Of a stretch of 37,758 nucleotides of DNA, positions 1 through 7,595 are shown piece by piece. The position numbers and the translations under genes were made by a program. Position 1 is the first letter of the stretch. Each line of letters begins with the position of its first letter. The notes under the pieces are model-generated. The model made no database searches. It had not been told where the DNA came from and saw nothing but the letters and a program-made list of their open reading frames with translations. This stretch comes from an uncultured Oscillospiraceae bacterium (GTDB lineage Bacteria > Bacillota > Clostridia > Oscillospirales > Oscillospiraceae), in NCBI GenBank assembly GCA_944387125.1, contig CALXDT010000047.1, positions 1 to 37,758 on the forward strand, read 5' to 3'.

Positions 1-599
1 CGGCGGACATAAATATGCCGCAGAAGCCCCTTGTGGGCAATCTCGTCATAGGCAGAAATCCGGTATTGGTTTGCATAATCAATCACCAAATCCTTCACCC
101 GGTCGGTCTCCTCCGGGAGAATCCGGCACCGGGGAATCTGCACCACCTGATGGGTGCCCGCCCGGAAAAACCCGGCCCAGACGCGCCCCTTTTCCTGGGC
201 CACCGGATACTGGGCCTTGTTCCGATAGCCGTAACAGGTGGGCGCCGCCAGAATGGGAACCTCCTCAAGGGCCTCCCCTGCCAGCCGGTTCAGGCAGTTT
301 TTCACCCGGAGAGCCTTCAGCCGGGTCTCTTCCGCATAGTCCATGTGCCAGAAGTCGCAGCCTCCGCAGAGCTTTGCCGCCGGGCACGCCCGGTTGACCC
401 GGTGCGGGGACTTTTCCAGGATCTGCACCAGTTTCCCCGCCGCCCAGGTCTTCTGGGCTTTTTCAATCCGCACCTGCACCCGCTCACCGGCAATGGCATT
501 GGGGATAAACACCGCGCAGCCTTCAATGTGCGCCACTCCCTGCCCCTGGGCGGTGTAATCCGTGATCACCGTTTCATATACCTGATGTTTGATCAGCAT
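1..599 (-). CDS. rlmD: 23S rRNA (uracil-5-)-methyltransferase, RlmD/RumA family (5' part only)
   Basis: SAM-dependent m5U methyltransferase acting on 23S rRNA; only the first 199 residues are present because the gene runs off the left edge. Residues 1-60 look like a TRAM RNA-binding domain (GQGVAHIEGCAVFIPNAIAGE). They are followed by the family's iron-sulfur cysteine pattern CPAAKLCGGC (C72, C78, C81), then the start of the region before the Rossmann fold (CYGYRNKAQYPV). The catalytic domain lies outside the window, so RlmD cannot be separated from RlmCD-type paralogues. The ATG at 599-597 overlaps the stop of the upstream mini-RNase III gene by 7 nt (ATGCTGA), which implies translational coupling. 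Both partners act on 23S rRNA, so the pairing makes sense. Confidence 0.88.
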   Translation of the reverse strand, partial: MLIKHQVYETVITDYTAQGQGVAHIEGCAVFIPNAIAGERVQVRIEKAQKTWAAGKLVQILEKSPHRVNRACPAAKLCGGCDFWHMDYAEETRLKALRVKNCLNRLAGEALEEVPILAAPTCYGYRNKAQYPVAQEKGRVWAGFFRAGTHQVVQIPRCRILPEETDRVKDLVIDYANQYRISAYDEIAHKGLLRHIYVR

Positions 600-1003
600 G
601 GCCGTTCCTCCACTGCCAACCAGAACAGCTCGTTGAGCCGCTGGGTTCGGCCTGCCAGGTACAGCGCGCCGAACAACGTCTCCACCCCTGTGGCCTTGGC
701 GTACTCCTGGGGGGTTGCGGATTTGGGTACTGCGTGCACGTGGGCGTTTTTGCCCCGGCGATAGTAGGCCAGTTCCTCCGGCGTGAGCAGCGGAAGCATC
801 CGGTCGGCAAACTTCGCCTGAGAGGAGGCCTTAACCATGTGGATGGTATCCCGGTGCAGATGATCCACCCGCTTGCCCCCCCGGGCGCAGAGATAGCCCC
901 GGCAGAGAATCTCAAAAACACAGTCTCCCATATGCGCCAGCCCCAGATTGGAGATGGCGTCAATTTCCTCCTTGGGTAAATTCATTTGAAAAAGGTTTTC
1001 CAT
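593..1003 (-). CDS. mrnC: Mini-ribonuclease III (MrnC)
   Basis: A 136-aa RNase III catalytic domain without a double-stranded-RNA-binding domain. In Firmicutes this enzyme matures the ends of 23S rRNA. The active-site signature is LGLAHMGDCVFEILCRGYL, corresponding to the LAYIGDAVYE-type motif with the catalytic Asp and Glu. Further on, KASSQAKFADRMLPLLTPEELAYYRRGKNA is typical of MrnC. The frame is open further upstream, but ATG 1003 gives the right N-terminus (MENLFQMNLP) and has GGGAAG just before it. The gene overlaps the preceding membrane-protein gene by 22 nt and the following rlmD gene by 7 nt, so the three form one leftward coupled operon. Length is normal for the family. Confidence 0.93.
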   Translation of the reverse strand: MENLFQMNLPKEEIDAISNLGLAHMGDCVFEILCRGYLCARGGKRVDHLHRDTIHMVKASSQAKFADRMLPLLTPEELAYYRRGKNAHVHAVPKSATPQEYAKATGVETLFGALYLAGRTQRLNELFWLAVEERPC

Positions 1004-1488
1004 AGCTTCCCTCGATTCACCAAAAATTGGGCGCACAGCCCGGTAAACAGTCCGGTAATCAGCCCCGCGGCAGAAAGCGCCGGCAGGTAGACCAGCACGC
1101 CCCAGGTGCCGCTGATCCACGCCGCCATAACCAGCTGACCGATGCCGTGAGCCACAGCGCCCAGACATCCGGCCACCCAGATCTGCTGTTCTTTCAAAAT
1201 CCGGCGCAGCAGCACCGTCACCAAAATGGCGCAGAGGCCTCCCGCGGCGGAATAAAAAATGGTGCTGAAATTTCCGGCGAACACCGCCCCCAGGAAGATC
1301 CTGGCAAAGAGCACCGCCGCGCCTTCCCGGGAGCCCATGGCAAACACCGTGAACACCGTTACGATATTGGCCAGCCCCAGCTTCACCCCGGGAATGGGCA
1401 CCAGCGCCGGGAGCTGGGCTTCCAGGAGGAAAATGGTCAGGGCGATGGCTGTGAGCAGCCCCAGCCGGGTAATTTTTTTCACCTGCAT
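982..1488 (-). CDS. Gx transporter family membrane protein (heptaprenyl diphosphate synthase component I-like)
   Basis: A 168-aa integral membrane protein with about five hydrophobic segments. It resembles the Gx transporter / Hpre_diP_synt_I family, which share an ECF S-component-like fold. Typical stretches are RLGLLTAIALTIFLLE, PIPGVKLGLANIVTVF and GNFSTIFYSAAGGL. The family's substrate is not firmly established; it is often annotated as isoprenoid-synthase subunit I, but the all-membrane sequence argues for transport. I chose ATG 1488 because AAAGGCGG sits at the right distance upstream; the frame remains open to 1584. It is the first gene of the operon with mrnC and rlmD. No quinone or isoprenoid synthase gene is adjacent to sharpen the role. 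Confidence 0.72.
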   Translation of the reverse strand: MQVKKITRLGLLTAIALTIFLLEAQLPALVPIPGVKLGLANIVTVFTVFAMGSREGAAVLFARIFLGAVFAGNFSTIFYSAAGGLCAILVTVLLRRILKEQQIWVAGCLGAVAHGIGQLVMAAWISGTWGVLVYLPALSAAGLITGLFTGLCAQFLVNRGKLWKTFFK

Positions 1489-1537
1489 CCCTTCACCGCC
1501 TTTCCGCAAAACAGGCGTTTGCGCAAATCTCAATATA

Positions 1538-1566
1538 AACTTAACAAATTCCCCCCGGGTTGTAAA
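1538..1566 (-). promoter_or_regulatory. Possible promoter for the Gx transporter-mrnC-rlmD operon
   Basis: On the minus strand, TTTACA (1566-1561), a 17-nt spacer and TAAGTT (1543-1538) lie about 50 nt upstream of the first start codon. The -10 match is weak (4 of 6). It would be divergent from the promoter at 1578-1606. Confidence 0.35.
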
Positions 1567-1577
1567 GGATAAATTCC

Positions 1578-1606
1578 TGTACATTTCCGGAAAAATATGG
1601 TATCAT
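1578..1606 (+). promoter_or_regulatory. Probable promoter of the PPIase/C39-like lipoprotein gene
   Basis: TGTACA (1578-1583), 17 nt, TATCAT (1601-1606). Transcription would start near 1613. That leaves too little leader for the ATG at 1620 and favours the GTG at 1647 as the start codon. Confidence 0.5.
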
Positions 1607-1646
1607 AGAACGCAAGCTGATGCAACCGGAGAAAGATGGGATTCAC

Positions 1647-3644
1647 GTGAAAAAAACAATGCTTTGTCTGTTGATCGTTTTTTCGATTCTGACGCTCCTG
1701 GCCTGCGGCGGCAGGCCGGGAGATGAGACGCTTGCCGCCGCCACTACTACCACCAGCCAAACCGAAGCGCCCACTGTCCCGGCCACTGTCCCGCCGGACG
1801 GCAGCCCCCTGGATGTCACCTGCAAAGGCACCTACACCGGCCAGCCCCAGGCGGATACGGTGGTCGCCCAGACGGCGGACGCCCAGCTGACCAACGGGGA
1901 GCTTCAGGCCTGGTACTGGGCGGAGGTGGCCGATTATCTCCAGTCCGGCCAGACCCCCGCCCCGGATGTTTCCCGGGATCTGGCCACCCAGCCCTGCGAG
2001 ATTGACGCCTCTGTCCGCTCCTGGCAGCAGTATTTCCTCCGCCGGGCGCTGAACCGCTGGCACACCTCCCAGGCGCTGATCCGCCAGGGGCAGGAGGAAG
2101 GGCTTCCTGTGGAAGAAGCCTTCCAGCCAAATCTGGACAACTACGCCAAGTACATGGAGGGCATGCCCGCCACCAAATACCTGTACCGGTATGAAAAGAG
2201 CTACCAGCCCAATTCCATACACCAGGCCTATCTGGACAGCATGGCCGATACCCTCTCCTCTCTGGCGCAGGCCCGGGGGTATGACAGCGGGGAGCAGCTG
2301 GCTCAGGAAGCCCTGGGAACCTCTCTGGAAGACCTCACCGCCTTTGCCGTGAGCTATAACCAGGGCTATATGTACTTTGCCGATCTGAGCTGCTACCTGG
2401 AGCCGCAGCAGGATCAGGTGGAAGATTACTATGATCAAAACCGGGAGGCGCTGCCATCCCAGGATGGCAGCCGGTATGTGGATATCCGCCACATTCTTCT
2501 GATTCCGGAAGGGGACGCGGTCACTGTGGCAGAGGACGGCACCGTTTCCTGCTCAGAAGAGCAGTGGGAAAGCTGCTATGCCACAGCCGAAGAGATGCTC
2601 TCCCCCTGGACCAAGGGGCTTTATGAAGGAACGGAAAGCGCCTTTGCGGATCTGGCCTATCACAACTCTGCCGATGCCGGTTCCGCTCCCGACGGCGGCG
2701 CCTACCGCCAAATTTCCCAGGGGCAGCTGATTCCGGAGTTGGACAGCTGGTGCTTTGACCAAAGCCGCCAGCCGGGAGACACCGCGATTATCCGCTCCCC
2801 CTACGGCTGTCACCTGATCTACTTCGTGGGCAGCACGGATGCCTGGTATGCCCAGGCGGTTCAGGGGCTGACTGTCCAGCTGCAGCAGCTGCTGCTTCAG
2901 ACGGCCCGGGATACATATCCCATGGAAGCGGACTACAGCGCCATCACCCTTGGCTCCGGCTCGCCGGAGGTCTCCTACGCCGATGTGCTGTACCCGGACG
3001 TGGCCCATGAGCGGTTCCCGGAGATCCCGCTGTACCTTCAGCAGGACTATCCCAAAACCATGTACGGCGGCTTTAAGATCTCCACCAACGGCTGCGGCAT
3101 CACCACCATGGCCATGATAGCCAGCTATTTGGGGGATGAGGAATGGACGCCGCCGGAAATGTGCCAGCGCTACGGCAACTACAGCTTCGCCAACGGCACC
3201 GACGGCGGTCTGTTTGTCAAGGAACCGCCGCTGCTGGGCTTCTTCCTCAAGGAGAAGACCTACGAGCCCAACGTCGCTCTGGAAGCCCTGAAGGAAGGGC
3301 GGGTGGTGGTATCCATCCAGCACAAGGGCTATTGGACCCGGGGCGGCCACTACATCGCCCTGGAGAAAATCAATGAAGACGGAACCATCCAGGTGCGGGA
3401 CTCCAACCTGTACAACTACGGCCGGATCAGCTCCCACAAGGAGGATAAGCACACCTGGGGGAGCATCACCAGCGCCGGTTCCGGCTATTGGATCTTTGAA
3501 TACAAAGTAACCTCCATCCCCGCCTGCAGCCGCTGCGGCGGCCCGGAAGGCGTCACCCAAAGCCTGCTGCAAGAGGATTATCAGTGCCGGAAATGCCGCT
3601 CTGCCGCCCTTCGCCGCAGCACCTACCTACTGTCTGCTGAATAA
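1647..3644 (+). CDS. Lipoprotein with PpiC-like PPIase region, C39-like cysteine peptidase domain and C-terminal CxxC/CxxC knuckle
   Basis: A 665-aa exported lipoprotein. The signal peptide is MKKTMLCLLIVFSILTLLAC, with lipobox LLAC, then a Ala/Thr-rich linker. Residues about 75-260 look like the helical chaperone part of PrsA/SurA proteins. About 270-395 is a rotamase region (YVDIRHILLI, SAPDGGAYRQISQGQLIPEL, PYGCHLIYF). About 460-615 is a papain-like C39-type domain with predicted catalytic Cys483 (NGCGITTMAM), His568 (GGHYIAL) and Asp585 (VRDSNLYN). The tail carries C627/C630 and C647/C650, a zinc-ribbon-like arrangement. GTG 1647 is preferred over ATG 1620 because it starts directly at the signal peptide and fits the promoter. 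It could be a cell-wall foldase/peptidase or an enzyme acting on an exported peptide; its substrate is unknown. Nothing next to it suggests a bacteriocin system. Confidence 0.82.
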   Translation: MKKTMLCLLIVFSILTLLACGGRPGDETLAAATTTTSQTEAPTVPATVPPDGSPLDVTCKGTYTGQPQADTVVAQTADAQLTNGELQAWYWAEVADYLQSGQTPAPDVSRDLATQPCEIDASVRSWQQYFLRRALNRWHTSQALIRQGQEEGLPVEEAFQPNLDNYAKYMEGMPATKYLYRYEKSYQPNSIHQAYLDSMADTLSSLAQARGYDSGEQLAQEALGTSLEDLTAFAVSYNQGYMYFADLSCYLEPQQDQVEDYYDQNREALPSQDGSRYVDIRHILLIPEGDAVTVAEDGTVSCSEEQWESCYATAEEMLSPWTKGLYEGTESAFADLAYHNSADAGSAPDGGAYRQISQGQLIPELDSWCFDQSRQPGDTAIIRSPYGCHLIYFVGSTDAWYAQAVQGLTVQLQQLLLQTARDTYPMEADYSAITLGSGSPEVSYADVLYPDVAHERFPEIPLYLQQDYPKTMYGGFKISTNGCGITTMAMIASYLGDEEWTPPEMCQRYGNYSFANGTDGGLFVKEPPLLGFFLKEKTYEPNVALEALKEGRVVVSIQHKGYWTRGGHYIALEKINEDGTIQVRDSNLYNYGRISSHKEDKHTWGSITSAGSGYWIFEYKVTSIPACSRCGGPEGVTQSLLQEDYQCRKCRSAALRRSTYLLSAE

Positions 3645-3765
3645 GTCGTGATAACGACTGATTCACACATCTTTCGGTGTGTAATTGCATAAAAGCGGCT
3701 CTTTCCAACCGTTTTTTCAATCGGCTGAGGGCGGGGAGACGCCGAACCTTGGCTGGACAACAGCA

Positions 3766-3810
3766 AGCCCGTCCGGTTCCCAACTGGGAGCCGGACGGGC
3801 TTTCTGTTCT
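3766..3810 (+). terminator. Intrinsic terminator downstream of the C39-like lipoprotein
   Basis: Stem AGCCCGTCCGG / CCGGACGGGCT (3766-3776 with 3791-3801) closed by a short loop, followed by TTTCTGTT. Smaller hairpins precede it at 3645-3658 (GTCGT/ACGAC) and 3664-3681 (CACAC/GTGTG). The 233-nt gap to ktrA otherwise shows no credible gene. Confidence 0.75.
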
Positions 3811-3877
3811 GCGGAAGGCCGCAGATTCCTCCGGATTCAAATCCACGTCCCCTCCGGAGGGTCGGGGTTTCCCTGCC

Positions 3878-4552
3878 TTATTCTGCCCACAGGGAGAAGC
3901 GGTTCAGTCCCTCTTTGGAGCCGGATACATAGAGAATGTCCCCCCGGCGGAATATGTACTCCGGTCCGACAATTTCGATGAGACTTCCCTCGTTTTCCAC
4001 GGCAATGATATTCACCCCGAAGTTTTTCCGCAGGTTGACGTCCAGAACCGTTTTCCCGGCCATTTTTTCCGGAATCATCAGCTTTGATATGTTCAGCTTT
4101 TCGGAAAGCTGGATGTAATCCAGCATCCGGGACGCTTCCAGCCGGTGGGCAAGACGAATCGCCATGTCCTGCTCCGGATAGACCACCTTCGCGCCCAGTT
4201 TTTCAAGGATCTCGCCATGCTCCTTGCCGGTGGACTTTGCCATAACAGAGGGAATTCCCATGCTCACCAGGTTCAGGGTGGTCAGAATGGACTTATCCAT
4301 GGCTTCCCCGATGCAGACAACTGCCACATCGCAGTTTTGAATCCCGGTTTCGTACAGGGTTTTCTTATCCAGGGAGGGGATGACAAAGGCGTTGTCGGTG
4401 TATTCCCGCATCTGTCTGATTTTTTCCTCGTCCCGATCCAGAACGATCAGATCCGCATCGGATTGGGCAAGCTCCAATGCCAAGGCCATGCCGAATCGTC
4501 CCAAACCGATAATGCCGTAAGTTGTTTTGTCTCTTGCGCTTTTCTTAAACAT
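3878..4552 (-). CDS. ktrA: Ktr potassium uptake regulatory subunit (RCK protein KtrA/TrkA)
   Basis: Cytoplasmic gating ring subunit of a Ktr/Trk K+ channel-transporter. The 224 aa comprise an N-terminal RCK_N Rossmann domain with the nucleotide motif GIIGLGRFGMALALEL, its acidic end VLDRDEEKI, and a C-terminal TrkA_C domain (about residues 135-224, KLNISKLMIPEKMAGKTVLDVNLRKNFGVNIIAV). TrkA_C domains of this group commonly bind c-di-AMP, but I cannot show that here. ATG 4552 has GGAGG 8 nt upstream; an in-frame ATG at 4567 lies before the RBS. It starts 18 nt after the ktrB stop and is the last gene of the permease-ktrB-ktrA operon. Confidence 0.93.
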   Translation of the reverse strand: MFKKSARDKTTYGIIGLGRFGMALALELAQSDADLIVLDRDEEKIRQMREYTDNAFVIPSLDKKTLYETGIQNCDVAVVCIGEAMDKSILTTLNLVSMGIPSVMAKSTGKEHGEILEKLGAKVVYPEQDMAIRLAHRLEASRMLDYIQLSEKLNISKLMIPEKMAGKTVLDVNLRKNFGVNIIAVENEGSLIEIVGPEYIFRRGDILYVSGSKEGLNRFSLWAE

Positions 4553-4570
4553 ATCTGATACCTCCATTCA

Positions 4571-5875
4571 TTAACCGATGGCAATATTCCCTTCCGGATA
4601 GGCAGCCCGCTCGCCTTTGGTGAAATACCACAGGGACGCAACCGTCAGAGGGCCGAGCCGTCCGATATACATGACCAAAATAGACAGGATCTTGGAGCCC
4701 ACACTGAGCCCCGGTGTGATGCCGGTGGACAAGCCTACGGTGCCGAAGGCGCTGGTAATCTCAAACAGCGCATCGATCATCGGCACGTTGGGATCCATGA
4801 CGATCATCAGCCAGGTGCCGGTGATCACCACGGCCAGGGCAAGCAGCGCAATCACAGCCGCTTTACGGAAAAGCTCTCCGGGAATGGAATACTTAAAGGC
4901 CTTCTCCTGCTTGTTGGTGGCTGCTGAGAGAATTCCCCTGAACAGCACAAAGAATGTGCTGGTCTTGATACCGCCGCCGGTGGAGCCGGGAGACGCGCCG
5001 ATGAACATCAGCACAATCAGAACCAAAAGCCCCGCGTCGGTGTAGCTTGCCATATTGGTGGTGGAAAAGCCTGCTGTACGCGCGGATACGCTGTGAAAAT
5101 AGGCGCCCATCCAGCTTTCCCCGCTCTGGGTCATCTTGATCAAAACCGTGCCGCTGATAATCAGGAAGGCTGTTACAGACAGGACGGTCTTTGCGTGCAT
5201 GGAGTATTTCTTCCAGCGGAACTTGTTTTTCCGCATCTCCTGAATCACGAGGAAGCCGATGCCGCCGAAAATGATCAGGCCGGTTGTCACCAGGTTCAGC
5301 AGGATATTGTCATGATAAACAAGCAGGTTTTCGTTGGAATACAGCTCCCCGGAGTGTCCGAGAATATCAAAACCGGAGTTATTGAAAGCCGCTATGCTGT
5401 GGAACAGGCTGTATCCCAGCGCTTCCAGCGGCGGATAGTCCCGGATAAACACCAGGAAACTGATGCCCGCGCCGGTCAGCTCAATGGTCAGGGTGGTAAA
5501 AAGCACCTGCCGGACGAAACGGACTGCTCCTCGGCCGTTTTCCAGATTCCCCGCTTCCTGAATGAGGTTTCGCCCCTTCAGGTTAATTTTTCTGCCCATC
5601 GCCAGGATGACGCCGGCGCCTACTGTGGTAACACCCAGTCCGCCCACCTGAATCAGCATAGCCAGGAACAAACGGCCTATCGGTGTAAAGGCTGTACCGG
5701 GGTCAATGGCAATTAACCCGGTCACGCATACCGCGCTGGTTGCGGTATAAAGGGCATCGATGTAATGAATGTCCTGCCCCTCCTGTACGCTGCACGGCAG
5801 CATCAACAGTCCCGACCCGATCAGAATCACCGCCGCGAAGCCAAGGGCGATAATTCGTCCGGGAGATAGTTTCAT
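4571..5875 (-). CDS. ktrB: Ktr/Trk potassium transporter membrane subunit (KtrB/TrkH)
   Basis: K+-translocating subunit with four M1-P-M2 repeats. The four selectivity-filter loops are visible in order: SAVCVTGL, AAFNNSGFD, SARTAGFST and FGTVGLSTG. About ten hydrophobic segments span the 434 aa. The P-loop glycine is retained in every repeat, so the channel should conduct. Start choice: ATG 5875 has AGGAAG 6 nt upstream; ATG 5890, four nt after the upstream stop, also has a possible RBS (GGTGG). The gene lies between an ion-transporter-superfamily permease and ktrA. Its promoter shares an operator with the neighbouring KdpD/KdpE-like genes, so K+- or turgor-responsive control is likely. Confidence 0.94.
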   Translation of the reverse strand: MKLSPGRIIALGFAAVILIGSGLLMLPCSVQEGQDIHYIDALYTATSAVCVTGLIAIDPGTAFTPIGRLFLAMLIQVGGLGVTTVGAGVILAMGRKINLKGRNLIQEAGNLENGRGAVRFVRQVLFTTLTIELTGAGISFLVFIRDYPPLEALGYSLFHSIAAFNNSGFDILGHSGELYSNENLLVYHDNILLNLVTTGLIIFGGIGFLVIQEMRKNKFRWKKYSMHAKTVLSVTAFLIISGTVLIKMTQSGESWMGAYFHSVSARTAGFSTTNMASYTDAGLLVLIVLMFIGASPGSTGGGIKTSTFFVLFRGILSAATNKQEKAFKYSIPGELFRKAAVIALLALAVVITGTWLMIVMDPNVPMIDALFEITSAFGTVGLSTGITPGLSVGSKILSILVMYIGRLGPLTVASLWYFTKGERAAYPEGNIAIG

Positions 5876-5893
5876 CATTCGCTTCCTCATGGT

Positions 5894-7201
5894 TTAACCA
5901 CCCCATACCATCCAAATATATATGTAACCGGCAAGCACCGCCGAGAGCGTAAAGGGAACGCCGATACGCAAAAAGTCCCAAAGTCTGACGGTTTCTCCGT
6001 TCTTGCGCAGAATGCCGATGGCGGCGATATTCGCAGAGGCTCCGATGGGCGTCAGGTTGCCGCCAAGGGTCGCGCCGGTCAAAAGGCCAAAGTAGAATAC
6101 ATACGGCTCCGCTCCCATCAGAACGGAAATGCTCTGTACAACGGGCAGCATCGTAGCCACATACGGAATATTGTCGATAAACGCCGAGAGGACAACCGAA
6201 GCGAATACAATCATCGTATACAGAAGGAACGGATTGTCTCCCGCAAAGTGATAGAACAAATCGGCAACCGCATCAATTACGCCGGCAGTTTTAATGCCCT
6301 CGATCACAATAAACAGTCCGAACAGCAGAAGCAGCGTGTCTTTGTCAATATCCCCAAGCACTTGCTTCAAGGTGGAAATGGACTTCTTTTTCCAGCAGGC
6401 GCCGATGACGCCGATGATGCAAAGCCCCAGACAAATCAGGCCGCTTCGGATATTGTACAGGGACAGCAGGACGGGATTTTCCGGCTCCGGCAGAAAGGAG
6501 GATACAATCAAAAGGCCTACCGCGCCAATGAGCAGGGCAGAGGGGAAATAGTCCGTCACCGTTGTTTCCACTTTGGCACTGACCGGCTGACGGTCTTTAC
6601 GGAACAGAATCAGAAGCGCGATGCAGGATACCACAGCCCCCAGCTCCACGCCCCAGAAAATGCCGGGCTTATCGTCCATCCAGAAGAAGTCCAGGAAATT
6701 CATGCCGGCGAAGCTGCCCAGCAGCATGCTGGTGGTATCGCCGACCATGGTAGCCGCACCTTGCAGATTCGAGGATACCGCAATGGCAATCAGCACGGGA
6801 ACCGGCGATATTTTCAGCTTCCGGGAGATTGCCAGGCCGATGGGCGCCACCATCAGAACCGTTGCCACATTGTCCACAAAGGCGCTGACAATGCCCGCAA
6901 ACAGAGCAAGCACCGTGATCGCCCATTTTACATTGGGCACGCGGGCAATCAAGTGCTCCGCCAGCAAGGCGGGCATTTTACTTTCAATGAACAGGGTGAC
7001 AATCCCCATGGTGCCGGCAATCATCAGAAGCACATTGTAATCCACGGCTCCCAGTGCCTGAAGGGGGGTAAAATCGTAAACACCGGCCAGTCCAAGCAGG
7101 ACAAACACGGCGGCTCCCGACAGGGCGATCCACGGCCTGTATTTCTGCAGGGCCAGCATCAGTATGTAAACAGTCACAAAGATACATAATGCAGGAATCA
7201 T
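5894..7201 (-). CDS. Ion transporter superfamily permease (ArsB/NhaD/SLC13-like)
   Basis: A 435-aa polytopic membrane protein with two pseudo-symmetric halves. Each contains the re-entrant DN motif seen in ArsB/NhaD carriers: AFVDNVATVLMVAPIG and AFIDNIPYVATMLPVV. The other paired signatures are SSNLQGAATMVGDTTSML and TLGGNLTPIGASANI. Such proteins are Na+/H+ antiporters, arsenite carriers or dicarboxylate symporters, and sequence alone does not decide. Because it precedes ktrB and ktrA in one operon, an antiporter that exports Na+ or H+ while Ktr imports K+ is the natural inference. ATG 7201 has GGAGG at ideal distance; the frame is open to 7234. Spacing to ktrB is 4-20 nt depending on the ktrB start. 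Confidence 0.85.
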   Translation of the reverse strand: MIPALCIFVTVYILMLALQKYRPWIALSGAAVFVLLGLAGVYDFTPLQALGAVDYNVLLMIAGTMGIVTLFIESKMPALLAEHLIARVPNVKWAITVLALFAGIVSAFVDNVATVLMVAPIGLAISRKLKISPVPVLIAIAVSSNLQGAATMVGDTTSMLLGSFAGMNFLDFFWMDDKPGIFWGVELGAVVSCIALLILFRKDRQPVSAKVETTVTDYFPSALLIGAVGLLIVSSFLPEPENPVLLSLYNIRSGLICLGLCIIGVIGACWKKKSISTLKQVLGDIDKDTLLLLFGLFIVIEGIKTAGVIDAVADLFYHFAGDNPFLLYTMIVFASVVLSAFIDNIPYVATMLPVVQSISVLMGAEPYVFYFGLLTGATLGGNLTPIGASANIAAIGILRKNGETVRLWDFLRIGVPFTLSAVLAGYIYIWMVWGG

Positions 7202-7266
7202 AATGTACGCCTCCGAAAATGGTTTATTCTGCATGGGTCATGCAGCCCTTTTGTTTTCTGCGCTTC
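7202..7266 (-). other. Leader of the permease-ktrBA operon
   Basis: A short 5' UTR with a perfect 7-bp hairpin, CTGCATG-GGT-CATGCAG (7229-7245), then GGAGG before the start codon. No c-di-AMP (ydaO) riboswitch is recognisable; the leader is too short for one. Confidence 0.4.
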
Positions 7267-7335
7267 ATTTTACTGGGAAATGCACAAAGATGCCCTTAAA
7301 ATGAAATTTGTCAGTTTAAGACGGCATTAAGATGG
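7267..7335 (-). promoter_or_regulatory. Promoter and tandem operator of the permease-ktrBA operon
   Basis: The minus strand carries TTAATGCCGTCTTAA (7330-7316) and a degenerate copy TTAAGGGCATCTTTG (7299-7285), starting 31 bp apart, then a -10 TAAAAT (7272-7267). No TTGACA-like -35 is present (GGGCAT instead), as expected of an activated promoter. Within each copy, TTAA half-sites recur about 11 bp apart, as with OmpR-family regulators. The same arrangement with identical spacing stands before the sensor-kinase unit (10635-10703). I infer binding by the KdpE-like regulator. Confidence 0.7.
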
Positions 7336-7438
7336 GACACCCTGTTTAATGCGCACGGAAGAACGCAAAACATGCAGAAAGCCCCGGCCTGCAAGCTGTT
7401 TTGCGTTGTTCCGTACGCATTATTGATAAAGGTGTCCC
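7334..7438. repeat. 105-bp long imperfect inverted repeat (MITE-like or large hairpin)
   Basis: Outer arms GGGACACC (7334-7341) and GGTGTCCC (7431-7438) are perfect complements. Inner arms of 24 bp (AATGCG.ACGGAA.AACGCAAAAC, left 7348-7371, right at 7398-7421) match at 22 positions and enclose a 26-nt loop. The element begins at the distal edge of the ktr operator. No gene lies in it. It could be a miniature inverted-repeat element, or an RNA hairpin that ends transcription from the regulator gene. Confidence 0.7.
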
Positions 7439-7595
7439 TGAGAGAAGTTCTGCCCGTTTAAAGACATGGGAAGATCCCTGTGCATGACTGTGAACATGCA
7501 CGGGATTGTATAAACCGTGCCGCTGCCCGTGCATATGCTCCGCGCGGCCATGGCTGTGCTTATCGGACAGGCTTCTTGTGGGGCTCGCACGCCGG
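7439..7595. other. Gap downstream of the KdpE-like gene
   Basis: It holds another hairpin (CCC.GTGCATG around 7474-7484 with CATGCACGGG at 7493-7502). Read on the minus strand it gives a His-rich stretch (DKHSHGRAEHMHGQRHG, then VHVHSH) after the regulator's stop. That reading frame continues into the inverted repeat and has no convincing RBS, so I do not call a gene. Confidence 0.4.

Noticed and set aside
3645..3877. Overlapping open frames of 97-136 codons on both strands and a possible tRNA remnant (GATTCAAATCC)
   Set aside because: The frames cross the terminator and the end of ktrA without an RBS. The tRNA-like motif has no matching stems.
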